The position numbers and the translations under genes were made by a program. Positions 8,422-16,809 of a DNA stretch of 41,873 bases are shown here, in pieces. The stretch is taken from NCBI GenBank assembly GCA_902825795.1, contig CADECG010000015.1:1-41873 (forward strand). Direction: 5' to 3'. The notes below the pieces were generated by a model. That model saw only the letters and a program-made list of their open reading frames with translations, did not search any database and was not told where the DNA came from. Position 1 is the first letter of the stretch, and every line of letters begins with the position of its first letter. The DNA comes from an uncultured Bacteroidota bacterium. Lineage in GTDB: Bacteria > Bacteroidota > Bacteroidia > Flavobacteriales_F > PHOS-HE28.

Positions 8422-9327
8422 TCAGAAATAGCCTTCTTTCTTTCTGTCCTCCATCGCCGCTTCACTGCGCTTATCATCCATCCTTGAACCACGTTCGGTC
8501 ACCCGGGACGATGCTACCTCGTCAATGATCTCTTCAAGAGTTGAGGCGGGCGAGTCCACCGCACCGGTGCAGCTCATGTCACCAATGGTGCGGAAGCGCA
8601 CGCGCATCTGGTAGGGCTTTTCCTCCGGCTTCAGGCGCATCACCGGTGAGTTGGCATAGATCACGCCATCGCGTTTGAACACTTCGCGCTCGTGGCTGAA
8701 ATAGATGCTAGGGATGGGAATGTTCTCCAACATGATGTACTGCCACACGTCCATCTCCGTCCAATTGCTGATCGGGAAGGCACGGAAATGTTCGCCCGGA
8801 CGCTTCTTGCCGTTGTAGATGTTCCACAACTCCGGACGCTGGTTCTTCGGGTCCCATTGGCCGAACTCGTCACGGTGGCTGAACACGCGCTCTTTGGCGC
8901 GGGCCTTCTCTTCATCGCGGCGACCACCACCGATGGCACAGTCCACCTTGTGTTTCTCCAAGCTGTCGAGCAGCGTTACCGTTTGCAGTTTATTCCGACT
9001 AGCGTAGTAGCCGGTCTCTTCCTGCACGCGGCCGCTGTCGATGCTTTCCTGCACGCTGCCGACGAACAATTGCGCACCGTGCTCTTTCACGAGTTCATCG
9101 CGGAACGTCATCGTCTCTTCGAAGTTGTGACCTGTGTCCACATGCAACAACGGGAACGGCACCTTCGCCGGGAAGAACGCCTTGCGAGCGAGGTGGAAAC
9201 ACACGATGCTGTCCTTGCCACCGCTGAACAGGAGCATGGGCCGCTCGAATTGCGCGGCCACTTCACGCAGGATGTGCATGCTCTCGCTTTCGAGTTCCTT
9301 CAGGTGTGTCAGCCGGTACGAATGCAT
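8422..9327 (-). CDS. cysD: Sulfate adenylyltransferase subunit 2
   Basis: A 301-residue full-length member of the PAPS reductase/ATP-sulfurylase alpha-hydrolase fold. The PP-loop motif LLFSGGKDS is at about 32-40. The conserved GGGRRDEEKARAKER segment and the C-terminal GCTG-like region (SCTGAVDSPA) with the KKEGYF end are typical of CysD. It catalyses the adenylyl transfer from ATP to sulfate in complex with the CysN GTPase. It lies 3 nt downstream of the cysC stop and 23 nt upstream of cysN, a tight operon. Cytosolic. Confidence 0.96.
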   Translation of the reverse strand: MHSYRLTHLKELESESMHILREVAAQFERPMLLFSGGKDSIVCFHLARKAFFPAKVPFPLLHVDTGHNFEETMTFRDELVKEHGAQLFVGSVQESIDSGRVQEETGYYASRNKLQTVTLLDSLEKHKVDCAIGGGRRDEEKARAKERVFSHRDEFGQWDPKNQRPELWNIYNGKKRPGEHFRAFPISNWTEMDVWQYIMLENIPIPSIYFSHEREVFKRDGVIYANSPVMRLKPEEKPYQMRVRFRTIGDMSCTGAVDSPASTLEEIIDEVASSRVTERGSRMDDKRSEAAMEDRKKEGYF

Positions 9328-9330
9328 GGA

Positions 9331-9936
9331 TCAGTCCCGCGAAATGCGCGGTGCTATGAATTGATGTAGTTCCTGAACGGTGTCCGCTTCCGAACGACCC
9401 GCGGTCTTCAAACGAATGGTCGGTGATGTCGGTGCTTCGAACGGCGCGCTGATGCCGGTGAAGTCTTTCACCTCGCCAGCGCGTGCTTTGGCGTACAACC
9501 CCTTCACATCACGCTGCTCACATACGTCCAGCGGTGTGTCCACGAAGACTTCGAGGAAGTCCTGCTCACCGATGATGTCCTTGGCCAGTTGGCGTATCGC
9601 CACGGTGGGGCTCACGAAGCAGCAGATGGTAATGATGCCCTGCTGCACGAACAGCTTCGCGACTTCCGCAATACGGCGGATGTTCTCGGTGCGGTCGGCC
9701 TCGCTGAAGCCAAGGTTGTTGTTGATGCCGGTGCGCACGTTGTCACCATCGAGCACCGTGGTGAGATGCCCGGCGGCGTGGAGTTGTTTCTCCAGCGCCA
9801 GTGCGATCGTGCTTTTGCCGCTGCCGCTCAATCCTGTCATCCAGATCGCGCAGCCGCGCTGTTGCATAAGCGCCTCCTTGTCGGTGCGCGCCAACATGCG
9901 GTCAAAAACGGGATGGATATGTGCCGGTGCGGGCAT
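9331..9936 (-). CDS. cysC: Adenylylsulfate (APS) kinase
   Basis: The 201-residue product phosphorylates APS to PAPS. It has the P-loop GLSGSGKST (35-43), the DGDNVR motif (63-68), DRTENIRR (81-88) and the CFVSPTVAIR segment with the serine that is phosphorylated in E. coli CysC. The C-terminal DVKGLYAKARAGEVKDFTG is typical. The ATG at 9936 is used; a TACATTCG element lies 15 nt upstream. It is the first gene of cysCDN. No sulfite or PAPS reductase and no sulfate transporter is in the window, so assimilation versus sulfate-ester synthesis cannot be decided here. Confidence 0.96.
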   Translation of the reverse strand: MPAPAHIHPVFDRMLARTDKEALMQQRGCAIWMTGLSGSGKSTIALALEKQLHAAGHLTTVLDGDNVRTGINNNLGFSEADRTENIRRIAEVAKLFVQQGIITICCFVSPTVAIRQLAKDIIGEQDFLEVFVDTPLDVCEQRDVKGLYAKARAGEVKDFTGISAPFEAPTSPTIRLKTAGRSEADTVQELHQFIAPRISRD

Positions 9937-9951
9937 TGCGGAAAAGGACCG

Positions 9952-9959
9952 CGAATGTA
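9952..9959 (-). promoter_or_regulatory. Candidate -7 element TACATTCG of the cysCDN operon
   Basis: On the minus strand, TACATTCG (9959 to 9952) lies 15 nt before the cysC ATG. The same octamer precedes deoC and gcvH. It would place the transcription start about 10 nt upstream of the start codon. It lies in the 72-bp gap between the permease gene and cysC, so cysCDN probably has its own promoter. Confidence 0.4.
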
Positions 9960-10008
9960 TGCCTTCAGGTCAGGCCGAAATCCCATACGGCACTACCGTC
10001 CCAGACGG

Positions 10009-11655
10009 TCAGGAAGCCTTGGCCAGCTTGCTCTTACGGTAGCCATAAGCGAAGTAGCACAACAGCCCCACCACGAGCCAGATGCCGAACCACTTCCAGT
10101 TGCTTACGGCCATGCCGGTGAGCAGGTAACAGCACGAGACAAGTCCCAGCACGGGGATCAACGACCACTGTTTGCGGAAGCTGTACCAAGCCATTACCAA
10201 GCAGATCAGGTAGAAGATGATCATCGGGAAGTTGATCGCGTAGCCGGTGCGCCCAAGGATCCTGTGGAAATGGTTCGGATCGAACCTGACGATGAGCGCG
10301 AGGGCGACCATGCCCAGCAACGGTGCAATGAACTTGGCGTTGAAGTAGGGGAGGTGGAAGCGGCCGGGCGAACGTTCTTTCCGCGGCATCAGCAGCACAC
10401 CGCCACATACCAGCACGAAGGCGAACAAGGTGCCGATGCTGGTGAAGTCGAGGATGAAATTTTCGTCGGTGAAGAAGATCGGTATGCCCACCACGAGGCC
10501 GGTGACGATGGTGCTGAAGCCGGGCGTCTTGTACTTCGGGTGGATGCTGGCGAAGCGCTTCGGCAGCAGGCCGTCGCGGCTCATGCTCATCCAGATGCGC
10601 GGTTGGCCGAGCTGGAAAACGAGCATCACACTGGTCATGGCCACCACGGCCGCAATGCTCACGATGAAGAGCATCCATTTCACTCCGCGGATCGCGAAGA
10701 CTTCAGCCAATGGATCGCTCACGCCCAGCTGCTTGTAGCTCACCATGCCGGTGAGCACGAGCGCGAGCAGGATGTAGACGATGGTGCAAACCACCAAGCT
10801 CAGGATCATGCCCTTCGGTAGATCGCGCTGGGGGTCTTTGCTCTCCTCGGCCAATGTGCTCACCGCATCGAAACCGATGTAGGCGAAGAACACGGCGCTC
10901 ACACCCGCCATTACACCCCCGAACTTATTAGGCATCCACGGATCCCAATTGTCGATGTCAACGTAGGCCACGCCTACGATGATGACCATTGCGATGATCG
11001 CAAGCTTCACGATCACCATGATGTTGCTCACGTTGCGGCTCTCCTTCACACCGGTGTACACCAGCCAAGTGATGAACACATTGATCGCGAACGCGGGCAG
11101 GTCGAAGATGATGCGGAGGTCGCCGAGCATGGGAGCTGTGCTCCAAGCCGTCATGCCCTCACCCGCCGTGCCAGCATTGAATGCGTTGTGCGCGGCGGTG
11201 TAGTTGATCGTCAGCCACTCCGCCATGTGCAAGCCCAAGCCATCGAGCAGATTGGTGAAGTATCCGCTCCACGCGAAGGCCACGTAGATGTTGCCGATGC
11301 TGTACTCCATGAGCAATGCCCAGCCGATGACCCACGCGAAGAGTTCCCCGAAGCTCACGTACGCATAGGTGTACGCACTGCCGCTCACCGGCACACGCGA
11401 TGCGAAATCGGCATAACACAGCGCCGTGAAACCGCAGGCCACAGCACAAAGGATGAACAGGAAAACCACGCCCGGTCCGCCGCTGAAACAGGCCGTACCC
11501 ATGCTGCTGAAACTGCCTGCACCGATGATCGCCGCGATGCCGAAAAAGGTGAGGTCGCGAAGCGAGAGATGTTTTCCAAGGCTTTGCGCGCCGTGTATTT
11601 CGCCCTCGCTGCCGGTGGCCGTCGTGATCGGTTTCTTGCGGAAGAGTTGTTTCAT
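10009..11655 (-). CDS. APC-family amino acid permease (cationic amino acid transporter type)
   Basis: A 548-residue inner-membrane transporter with about 12-14 transmembrane helices. The APC-family first helix reads LTFFGIAAIIGAGSFSSMG, followed by YADFASRVPVSGSAYTYAYV and an FIGFDAVSTLAEE-like segment (FAYIGFDAVSTLAEESKDP), all typical of the CAT/YfnA branch that imports amino acids by proton symport or exchange. The extended C-terminus with two extra helices also fits this branch. The substrate is not determined. It is followed on the same strand by cysC after 72 bp; upstream is a REP-like repeat, not a clear promoter. Confidence 0.9.
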   Translation of the reverse strand: MKQLFRKKPITTATGSEGEIHGAQSLGKHLSLRDLTFFGIAAIIGAGSFSSMGTACFSGGPGVVFLFILCAVACGFTALCYADFASRVPVSGSAYTYAYVSFGELFAWVIGWALLMEYSIGNIYVAFAWSGYFTNLLDGLGLHMAEWLTINYTAAHNAFNAGTAGEGMTAWSTAPMLGDLRIIFDLPAFAINVFITWLVYTGVKESRNVSNIMVIVKLAIIAMVIIVGVAYVDIDNWDPWMPNKFGGVMAGVSAVFFAYIGFDAVSTLAEESKDPQRDLPKGMILSLVVCTIVYILLALVLTGMVSYKQLGVSDPLAEVFAIRGVKWMLFIVSIAAVVAMTSVMLVFQLGQPRIWMSMSRDGLLPKRFASIHPKYKTPGFSTIVTGLVVGIPIFFTDENFILDFTSIGTLFAFVLVCGGVLLMPRKERSPGRFHLPYFNAKFIAPLLGMVALALIVRFDPNHFHRILGRTGYAINFPMIIFYLICLVMAWYSFRKQWSLIPVLGLVSCCYLLTGMAVSNWKWFGIWLVVGLLCYFAYGYRKSKLAKAS

Positions 11656-11669
11656 GAGTAATGGCTATG

Positions 11670-11798
11670 CGTCATTGCGAGGAGGCTTTGCGACGAAGCG
11701 ATCCATGCTCCGATCGGTCGGAGTGGCACGTAGATCAGGTCCTGCCAACGGATACCCACGCATGGATTGCTTCGGCCTATGAAGGCCTCGCAATGACG
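11670..11798. repeat. REP-like long imperfect inverted repeat between two transporter genes
   Basis: Left arm 11670-11708 and right arm 11760-11798 are each 39 bp and are imperfect reverse complements. Both carry the outer block CGTCATTGCGAGG and the inner block GATCCATGC/AATCCATGC (in arm orientation), with a variable centre. The 51-bp loop contains CCGATCGGTCGG. The block GTCATTGCGAGG is typical of dispersed palindromic intergenic repeats in many bacteria, and the minus-strand translation gives the familiar spurious phrases WIASSQSLLAMT and RHCEAFIGRSNP. No transposase is nearby. It could form a large hairpin in the mRNA between symporter and permease. Confidence 0.8.
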
Positions 11799-11818
11799 AG
11801 GTGCCTTGATCCCGCTCA

Positions 11819-13051
11819 TCACTTCTCCAGCATTCCTTCCCATTTGCTCACCACCACGGTCGCAACGGCATTGCCCACCACGTTGGTAGCGCTGCGGCCC
11901 ATGTCGAGCAGGTGATCCACGCCCAGGAGCAGGAGCAGTCCCGCCTCCGGGATGTTGAACATGGCGAGTGTCCCAGCGATCACAACGAGCGAAGCGCGCG
12001 GTACACCAGCAATGCCTTTGCTCGTCACCATCAGCACCAGCAACATGGTCAACTGCTGCGACGTGTCGAGCTCAATACCGTAGGCCTGCGCGATGAACAA
12101 ACTGGCGAAGGTCATGTACATCATGCTGCCATCGAGGTTGAAACTGTACCCCAACGGCAGGATGAAACTGACGATGCGATTGGGACAGCCGAATCGCTCC
12201 AATTGCTCCATTGTTCGCGGGAAAGCCGCCTCACTGCTCGCGGTGCTGAAGGCCAGCAACAGGGGATCTTTGATACGGCCGATGAGCGTACCCGTGCGCC
12301 GACCGATGATGAGGTAGCACACGAGCAGCAACAGGCACCACAACAGGAATAACCCGAGGTAGAACTGCCCGATGAACTTTCCATAGGTGCCCAGTATGCC
12401 AAGTCCCTTCTGCGATATCACTGCGGCCATGGCAGCGAACACAGCGAACGGTGCCACGTTCATCACCATGCCGGTCACCTTCAGCATCACGTGGCCCAGA
12501 CTGTCCATGGCTTTCACGATCGGGGCGGCCTTCTCACCCAGCGCGGCACAGGCCACACCGACCATCAACGAGAAGATCACGATCTGCAGGATCTCGTTCG
12601 CGGCCATGGCCTCCACGATGCTCTTCGGGAAGACGTGCGTGATGAAGTTGCGCAGGGTGAATTCCACGCCCTCCACGCCGCTGCTTGCCGTTGCATCGGG
12701 CAGTGGCAAGCCGAGCGAAACACCGGGTTCGAAGAGGTTCACGAGGAACATGCCCAACAACAGGCTCATCAGGCTTGCGCTGATGAACCAAAGCAACGCG
12801 CGACCACCGATCCGGCCCACGCTCTTCAAGTCGCCGAGTTTGGCCACACCAACGATCAGCGTGCTCAGCACCAATGGCGCGATGATCATCTTCACCAAGC
12901 GGAGGAAGATGTCCGTCAGGATCGAGATGTTCTCACCGAAGGCTTTCAGTGAAGCCTCATCCGGATAGGCGCTGCGGTACCATGCTCCCAACCCTATCCC
13001 CAGCACCATGGCAATGAAGATCCAGAGGGTGAGCTTGTTGCTCTTTGTCAT
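11819..13051 (-). CDS. Dicarboxylate/amino acid:cation symporter (DAACS, GltP/DctA type)
   Basis: The 410-residue product starts at the ATG at 13051 (MTKSNKLTLWIF); a TTG three codons upstream is less likely. It has about eight transmembrane helices and two re-entrant loops. The family signatures are present: a serine-rich loop LLAFSTASSEAAFPRTME, the NMDGT-equivalent SFNLDGSMMYMTF, and SKGIAGVPRASLVV. These transporters take up glutamate, aspartate or C4-dicarboxylates with Na+ or H+. The substrate cannot be settled from motifs alone. It is monocistronic or read through the REP-like repeat into the permease gene. TACATTGC lies 5 nt upstream of the ATG. Confidence 0.93.
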   Translation of the reverse strand: MTKSNKLTLWIFIAMVLGIGLGAWYRSAYPDEASLKAFGENISILTDIFLRLVKMIIAPLVLSTLIVGVAKLGDLKSVGRIGGRALLWFISASLMSLLLGMFLVNLFEPGVSLGLPLPDATASSGVEGVEFTLRNFITHVFPKSIVEAMAANEILQIVIFSLMVGVACAALGEKAAPIVKAMDSLGHVMLKVTGMVMNVAPFAVFAAMAAVISQKGLGILGTYGKFIGQFYLGLFLLWCLLLLVCYLIIGRRTGTLIGRIKDPLLLAFSTASSEAAFPRTMEQLERFGCPNRIVSFILPLGYSFNLDGSMMYMTFASLFIAQAYGIELDTSQQLTMLLVLMVTSKGIAGVPRASLVVIAGTLAMFNIPEAGLLLLLGVDHLLDMGRSATNVVGNAVATVVVSKWEGMLEK

Positions 13052-13056
13052 GGGAG

Positions 13057-13064
13057 GCAATGTA
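13057..13064 (-). promoter_or_regulatory. Candidate -7 element TACATTGC immediately upstream of the DAACS gene
   Basis: On the minus strand, TACATTGC (13064 to 13057) is followed by CTCCC and the ATG at 13051. It departs from TAnnTTTG in the last two bases but has the same spacing to the start codon as the elements at 2943, 6119 and 19389. Confidence 0.35.
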
Positions 13065-13083
13065 TGCGGAAGGTCCCAAGAAC

Positions 13084-13111
13084 AACGAAGGGGGCCGCAG
13101 CCCCCTTCGTT
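13084..13111 (-). terminator. Strong hairpin terminator after the Exb/TonB/TPR operon
   Basis: A perfect 12-bp stem pairs 13084-13095 with 13100-13111 (AACGAAGGGGGC / GCCCCCTTCGTT) around the 4-nt loop CGCA. It lies 18 bp beyond the stop of the minus-strand TPR gene. On that strand it is followed by a T-rich stretch (TTGTTCTTGG partly overlapping the stem end). It separates the seven-gene operon from the symporter gene. Confidence 0.85.
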
Positions 13112-13129
13112 CAGCGGTATCGTCCGGCG

Positions 13130-14830
13130 CTACAACAAGGTGCAGTCGGCAGCCGCAAGATCCTTCATTTCGTTCCTCAACAACATTTCACTTCCGATCT
13201 TGGTATTCGCGGTCCCGGCGTTCAAGTCGCGCACCTTCTCCATCCAGCACTTGGCCATGGGCAGGTTCTTTTCCTGGGTGTAGTAGTAGTAGCCCAGGTA
13301 GAAGTATGCCTCTTCCACGTCCACCTTCTTCTTCTCGATGTTCTCCGGCGTCAAGTGCTTCACCACTTCCTCGTAGAAGGGTTTGGCCTGCCACGTGGTC
13401 CTGGCGGTATCCATGCCGACGTTGGCACGTGCGCGGCCCAAGTAGCCATCGTACGTTTTGGAGTTGCGTTCGATGTAGCTGATCCATGCGCTATCTGCCA
13501 AGGAGAACATCTTGGCCCGGTTGGCTGCGCTGCCCAAGTAGAAGTAGTCGTTCGCCTTCGCATCGCCGCCGGCGATCTTTTCCTGCCAAACCTCCACTTC
13601 CTTATCGTAGCGCTTGGCCTTCTTGAACAGGTTCGCAGCGTTGAGGTACAGGTCAGGGCGATCGCGGTCCACGCGCACGCAGATCAAGCACATCTCGGCC
13701 GCCAGCGAATCGAGGTTACCGGTGGGCAGGCCACCGGTGGTGATCGTGCCTTCGCCCACTTGTTTGGCAAGGCCTTCGTAGATCTTGCCCATCACCTCCC
13801 AGTCGCTCGGGATCTCCAGATCGTCCGGTTGTTCGGAGAGGTATTCCTCCATGACCTCCAAGGCTTGCACATGGTTGCCGGCCGCAGCAAGGTTGTAGCC
13901 TTCGATCCGGCGCAGCGAGTTGTCGTTGAGCCCGGTCGCTTTCAAGGCCGTGATCTCGGCAAGTGACTCGTTGTTCTTCCCGATCAAGTAAAGGAACTTG
14001 GCGTAACGCACACGAGCGCTCACGCTGCCTTTGTTGAGTTCGAGGTACTTCTCGTAATCCGCCGTGGCTTTGTCATACTCCTTCAGGCTGAAGTGCGCTT
14101 CAGCGCGCCCGCGATAGGCGGGGGCGTAGGCGGCATCGTTGGCGATGGCCTTGGTGTATTCCTCGACCGCACCAGCGGGGTTGCGGCCACTGCGGTGGTA
14201 CATCAGTGCCTTCTTCGCCAGCGGCTTGGGGCTGAGGCCTTGAAGGTTGATGGCCTTGTTGTACTCGGCTACCGCTTGGGTGGGCCCGCTGCGCGGATCG
14301 GCAACCACGGACATGTCGCCACGCAGGATGAAGATCTCAATATCGCTGGGGTTCAGTTCTTCGGCCTTGGCCAAGTACGCCATTGCCGTCACGAAGTCGG
14401 GGTTCACGCCCGTGGCCATGGCCTCAGCCACTTCGCGATAAGCCAATGACTTGGCCGGTTTGCCGAGCTTGTTGGTCTTGTCTTCGGCCATTGCGAGCGC
14501 CTCCGTGAACTTTGCTTGCGCTTCAGTTACGTTGCCCTTAGCGCGTAGCGCTTTACCGATACCCGCATGGTTCAGCGGGAAACGAGGGTTCACTTCGGCG
14601 CCTTTGCGGTAACAGATCTCGGCGCTGTCCCGGCGCTCGTTGTACCAAAAGTTCTCGCCCATGTAGAACCATGCCTCACCACTGGTGGGTGCGGCCGTGA
14701 TGGCGGCTTTGTACAAGCTGGTGGCCTTCTCGAACTGCTCTTTGTCCGTGAGTTGTGTGGCCTCCTGCAACTGTGCGCTCAGGTTGAGGCTGACAACCGA
14801 CGCGGCGCAAAGGATGATGCTCTTCTTCAT
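13130..14830 (-). CDS. Secreted tetratricopeptide repeat (TPR) protein of the Exb/TonB operon
   Basis: The 566-residue product starts at the ATG at 14830, which opens into a signal peptide (MKKSIILCAASVVSLNLSAQ); the in-frame ATG at 14860 adds ten residues and overlaps the previous gene. It consists almost wholly of TPR repeats: for example EQFEKATSLYKAAITAAP, SGEAWFYMGENFWY, PLNHAGIGKALRAKG, and APAYRGRAEAHFSLKEYDKA. TPR proteins scaffold protein-protein contacts; this one is likely periplasmic. It is the last gene of exbB-exbD-exbD-tonB-ORF-pstS-TPR, an order I recall as widely conserved in Bacteroidota, suggesting a partner of the energised TonB complex. A strong terminator follows. Confidence 0.88.
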   Translation of the reverse strand: MKKSIILCAASVVSLNLSAQLQEATQLTDKEQFEKATSLYKAAITAAPTSGEAWFYMGENFWYNERRDSAEICYRKGAEVNPRFPLNHAGIGKALRAKGNVTEAQAKFTEALAMAEDKTNKLGKPAKSLAYREVAEAMATGVNPDFVTAMAYLAKAEELNPSDIEIFILRGDMSVVADPRSGPTQAVAEYNKAINLQGLSPKPLAKKALMYHRSGRNPAGAVEEYTKAIANDAAYAPAYRGRAEAHFSLKEYDKATADYEKYLELNKGSVSARVRYAKFLYLIGKNNESLAEITALKATGLNDNSLRRIEGYNLAAAGNHVQALEVMEEYLSEQPDDLEIPSDWEVMGKIYEGLAKQVGEGTITTGGLPTGNLDSLAAEMCLICVRVDRDRPDLYLNAANLFKKAKRYDKEVEVWQEKIAGGDAKANDYFYLGSAANRAKMFSLADSAWISYIERNSKTYDGYLGRARANVGMDTARTTWQAKPFYEEVVKHLTPENIEKKKVDVEEAYFYLGYYYYTQEKNLPMAKCWMEKVRDLNAGTANTKIGSEMLLRNEMKDLAAADCTLL

Positions 14831-14856
14831 GATCTGGTTCACTATGCCGACGGCCT

Positions 14857-15783
14857 TCACTCGAACACGATCTCCACTTCGCGGACATGGAGGTGTGCTG
14901 GAACGAGGCCTCTTTTCAGGATGATCTTCTGGCCTTTCGGGCCGGCCACAAAGGAAGCAAAGCCGGTGCCAAGGCCGCTTTTGCCCTCCACCACCATCAT
15001 AACGATACTGCGACGTAACGGATAAGACTTGTCCGCCAAGGTGCCTTGTGAGGGAAGCACCGCCTTGGATGTGCCGGATCCAACGGCGAGGATCTTCACC
15101 TTATCACGTAGTGCGCGGCACTGTTCATTGTCCAGGTCGCTGATGGCCGAGAAGGGCAGGAAGCCGATGGCATCCACGTGGCTGCTCACTTGCGACACTA
15201 GGTCTTCGAAGCCACTGGCCGCGAACACTTGTGCCTTCAGGCGCGAAGCATCGCCACCGAGCAACGAATCCACGAGCGTGCGCGCAACACCACTGCCGCT
15301 GTGATCGAACATGGGACGAAGGGGTGGGAATACCTCGTACTTAACCCCGGGAAGCGGGGTGCCGCTCAGCCACGACGTCAATTCTTCGACGGATAACGAA
15401 TCCTCGGAGCAGCCTTTGTTGACGATCACCGCAATACCATCGGTGGCAACCGATTCCACGTGCGGCACCAATTGTTTGTTCCGGAAAAATGCCTCCTGCT
15501 CGCCACCGGGCATGAACGATGCGAACACGGCGCGCACGCTGTCCTGTAACATGGCTTTCAGCAACTCGCCTTCGGGCATGTAGTACAGGTCGACGTCCGC
15601 GTCCTTGTAGTGGTACTCGTAGACAGCTTCCTCGATCTCCAGAACGGACCGGAACGACTCATCGGCCAGTATGCTCACGTGGCCGTAGGTGGGCGTGTCA
15701 TCACGTCGCGGATCACTGGGCGTGCCGGAGCAGGCTGACAGGATCAACACGACAGCACAGCACGGGAAGAAAGCCCTGCTCAC
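14857..15783 (-). CDS. PstS-like phosphate-type substrate-binding lipoprotein
   Basis: The 308-residue product has a lipoprotein signal (MSRAFFPCCAVVLILSACSG; lipobox LSAC, Cys18). A periplasmic-binding-protein domain of the PstS/SBP_bac type follows, with the phrases GHVSILADESF, ATDGIAVIVNKGC, SVEELTSWLSG and a SGSGVARTLVDSL loop that resembles the ligand-contacting SGT segment of PstS. No PstC, PstA or PstB is nearby. Within the Exb/TonB operon of Bacteroidota this gene is a regular member, and its ligand and partner are unknown. Its ATG overlaps the stop of the small membrane-protein gene (4-nt ATGA overlap), indicating translational coupling. Confidence 0.85.
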   Translation of the reverse strand: MSRAFFPCCAVVLILSACSGTPSDPRRDDTPTYGHVSILADESFRSVLEIEEAVYEYHYKDADVDLYYMPEGELLKAMLQDSVRAVFASFMPGGEQEAFFRNKQLVPHVESVATDGIAVIVNKGCSEDSLSVEELTSWLSGTPLPGVKYEVFPPLRPMFDHSGSGVARTLVDSLLGGDASRLKAQVFAASGFEDLVSQVSSHVDAIGFLPFSAISDLDNEQCRALRDKVKILAVGSGTSKAVLPSQGTLADKSYPLRRSIVMMVVEGKSGLGTGFASFVAGPKGQKIILKRGLVPAHLHVREVEIVFE

Positions 15784-15962
15784 TGGGTGTCACGTTTCCT
15801 GAACCACATCCACAAACGCAACACACCGTAGCCCGCCAGTATCCCGCCAAGTGCAGGGCGATACTCCGGTATCAGTTCCATCAGTACATCGGTGAAGAGG
15901 AACAAGCCACCACAAACGATGTAGAACACCGACATGGCCAGAGCGAAGGCGCGCAGGCGCAT
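15780..15962 (-). CDS. Small two-helix membrane protein in the Exb/TonB operon
   Basis: Sixty residues with two hydrophobic segments (about 5-25, FALAMSVFYIVCGGLFLFTD; about 34-52, YRPALGGILAGYGVLRLWMW) and a basic C-terminus (FRKRDTQ), predicting an inner-membrane hairpin. It fits exactly between tonB (10-bp gap) and the PstS-like gene (4-nt overlap), which makes it a real gene. No family is recognised with confidence; small proteins at this operon position are common in the phylum. Confidence 0.75.
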   Translation of the reverse strand: MRLRAFALAMSVFYIVCGGLFLFTDVLMELIPEYRPALGGILAGYGVLRLWMWFRKRDTQ

Positions 15963-15972
15963 GGTGCGAGGG

Positions 15973-16806
15973 TTACTGCAGTTCGAACACGATGCGCTGC
16001 ACGAACCGCTGCTTCACCGGACGGCCCCCCATTTTCGCCGGGGTCCATTTCGGCATGGCCTTGATCACGCGCAGGGCTTCCTTGTCGCACCCCGGACTGA
16101 TCCCTTTCTTCAGCGTTACGCCGGTAACGGATCCGTCCTTGTCCACCACGAATTCAACGTACACCGTTCCTTGGATCATGGCGTCGGCTTCCATGGCCGG
16201 GTACTTCACGTTCTTGTTCAGGTACTCGAGGAGTCCTTTGTCCCCGCCGGGAAAGCCTGAGTTCTCCTCCACCATGCCCCAGGCATAGGTGGTATTGTCT
16301 TCTTCCACAGGTGGGGGGGCTTCCTCCTCCTTCACACCTTCGACGGTGACGGTGCTGGCCATTACGGTATCCAGTTCGTCCTGTGTGGGCGGCGGATCGT
16401 CCACCTCTTCGTTGGTGGCCTCCACCTGAACGAATTGCACTTGCTCAACCGGTGGTGGTGGTTCCACAATTTCAGGGGGCGGCGGGGGTGGTTCTTCCTC
16501 TTCCTCTTGGAAATCGGTCATGTCCACCTCCACCACTTTCTTCTTCAGGACCACTTCAGCGGCTTTCTCCGGGATCATATACGGGGCGGCCACAGCGAAG
16601 AGCACCAGGATCACAGAGCCCGCAACGGCAATGCCGAGGCGCTTGGTGTAGTCCTGACGCAGTTGGTAAGCGCCATATTCCTTGTTGCGGTCCGCGAACA
16701 CCAAGTTGTTGCGGATGCCGGCCAGCACGTTGTTCCAACTGAGGTCCATGCCCATGATGAGCGAGAACACCAGCATGACGCCTGCTATGATGAACATCCC
16801 TTCCAT
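15973..16806 (-). CDS. TonB-family energy transducer
   Basis: The 277-residue product transmits proton-motive force from an ExbB/ExbD complex to outer-membrane receptors. It has a membrane anchor at about 57-78, an acidic and proline-rich periplasmic spacer (about 98-170, with EEEEEPPPPPPE and VEEPPPP-like stretches), and a TonB C-terminal domain from about 185 with VKYPAMEADAMIQGTVYVEF, then GVTLKKGISPGCDKEALRVI and WTPAKMGGRPV. The ATG at 16806 adds an extra hydrophobic N-terminus. The ATG at 16749 (MDLSWNNVLAGIRNN) would give a more usual single-anchor protein, and the motif RNKEYGAYQLRQDY before the helix is typical of Bacteroidota TonB. The spacing of 3 nt after exbD favours 16806. Confidence 0.93.
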   Translation of the reverse strand: MEGMFIIAGVMLVFSLIMGMDLSWNNVLAGIRNNLVFADRNKEYGAYQLRQDYTKRLGIAVAGSVILVLFAVAAPYMIPEKAAEVVLKKKVVEVDMTDFQEEEEEPPPPPPEIVEPPPPVEQVQFVQVEATNEEVDDPPPTQDELDTVMASTVTVEGVKEEEAPPPVEEDNTTYAWGMVEENSGFPGGDKGLLEYLNKNVKYPAMEADAMIQGTVYVEFVVDKDGSVTGVTLKKGISPGCDKEALRVIKAMPKWTPAKMGGRPVKQRFVQRIVFELQ

Positions 16807-16809
16807 GGC

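Noticed and set aside
9995..10009. Hairpin ACCGTC-CCA-GACGGT at the end of the permease gene as a terminator
   Set aside because: The stem is only 6 bp with a 3-nt loop, overlaps the stop codon region and has no U-tract.
9589..10821. Plus-strand ORF of 410 codons rich in His, Glu and Asp
   Set aside because: It runs antisense to cysC and the amino acid permease; its composition is that of a reverse-complement shadow and it matches nothing known to me.
11652..11915. Small ORFs across the gap between permease and symporter
   Set aside because: Their translations are those of the REP-like inverted repeat (WIASSQSLLAMT, RHCEAFIGRSNP), a known source of false gene calls.
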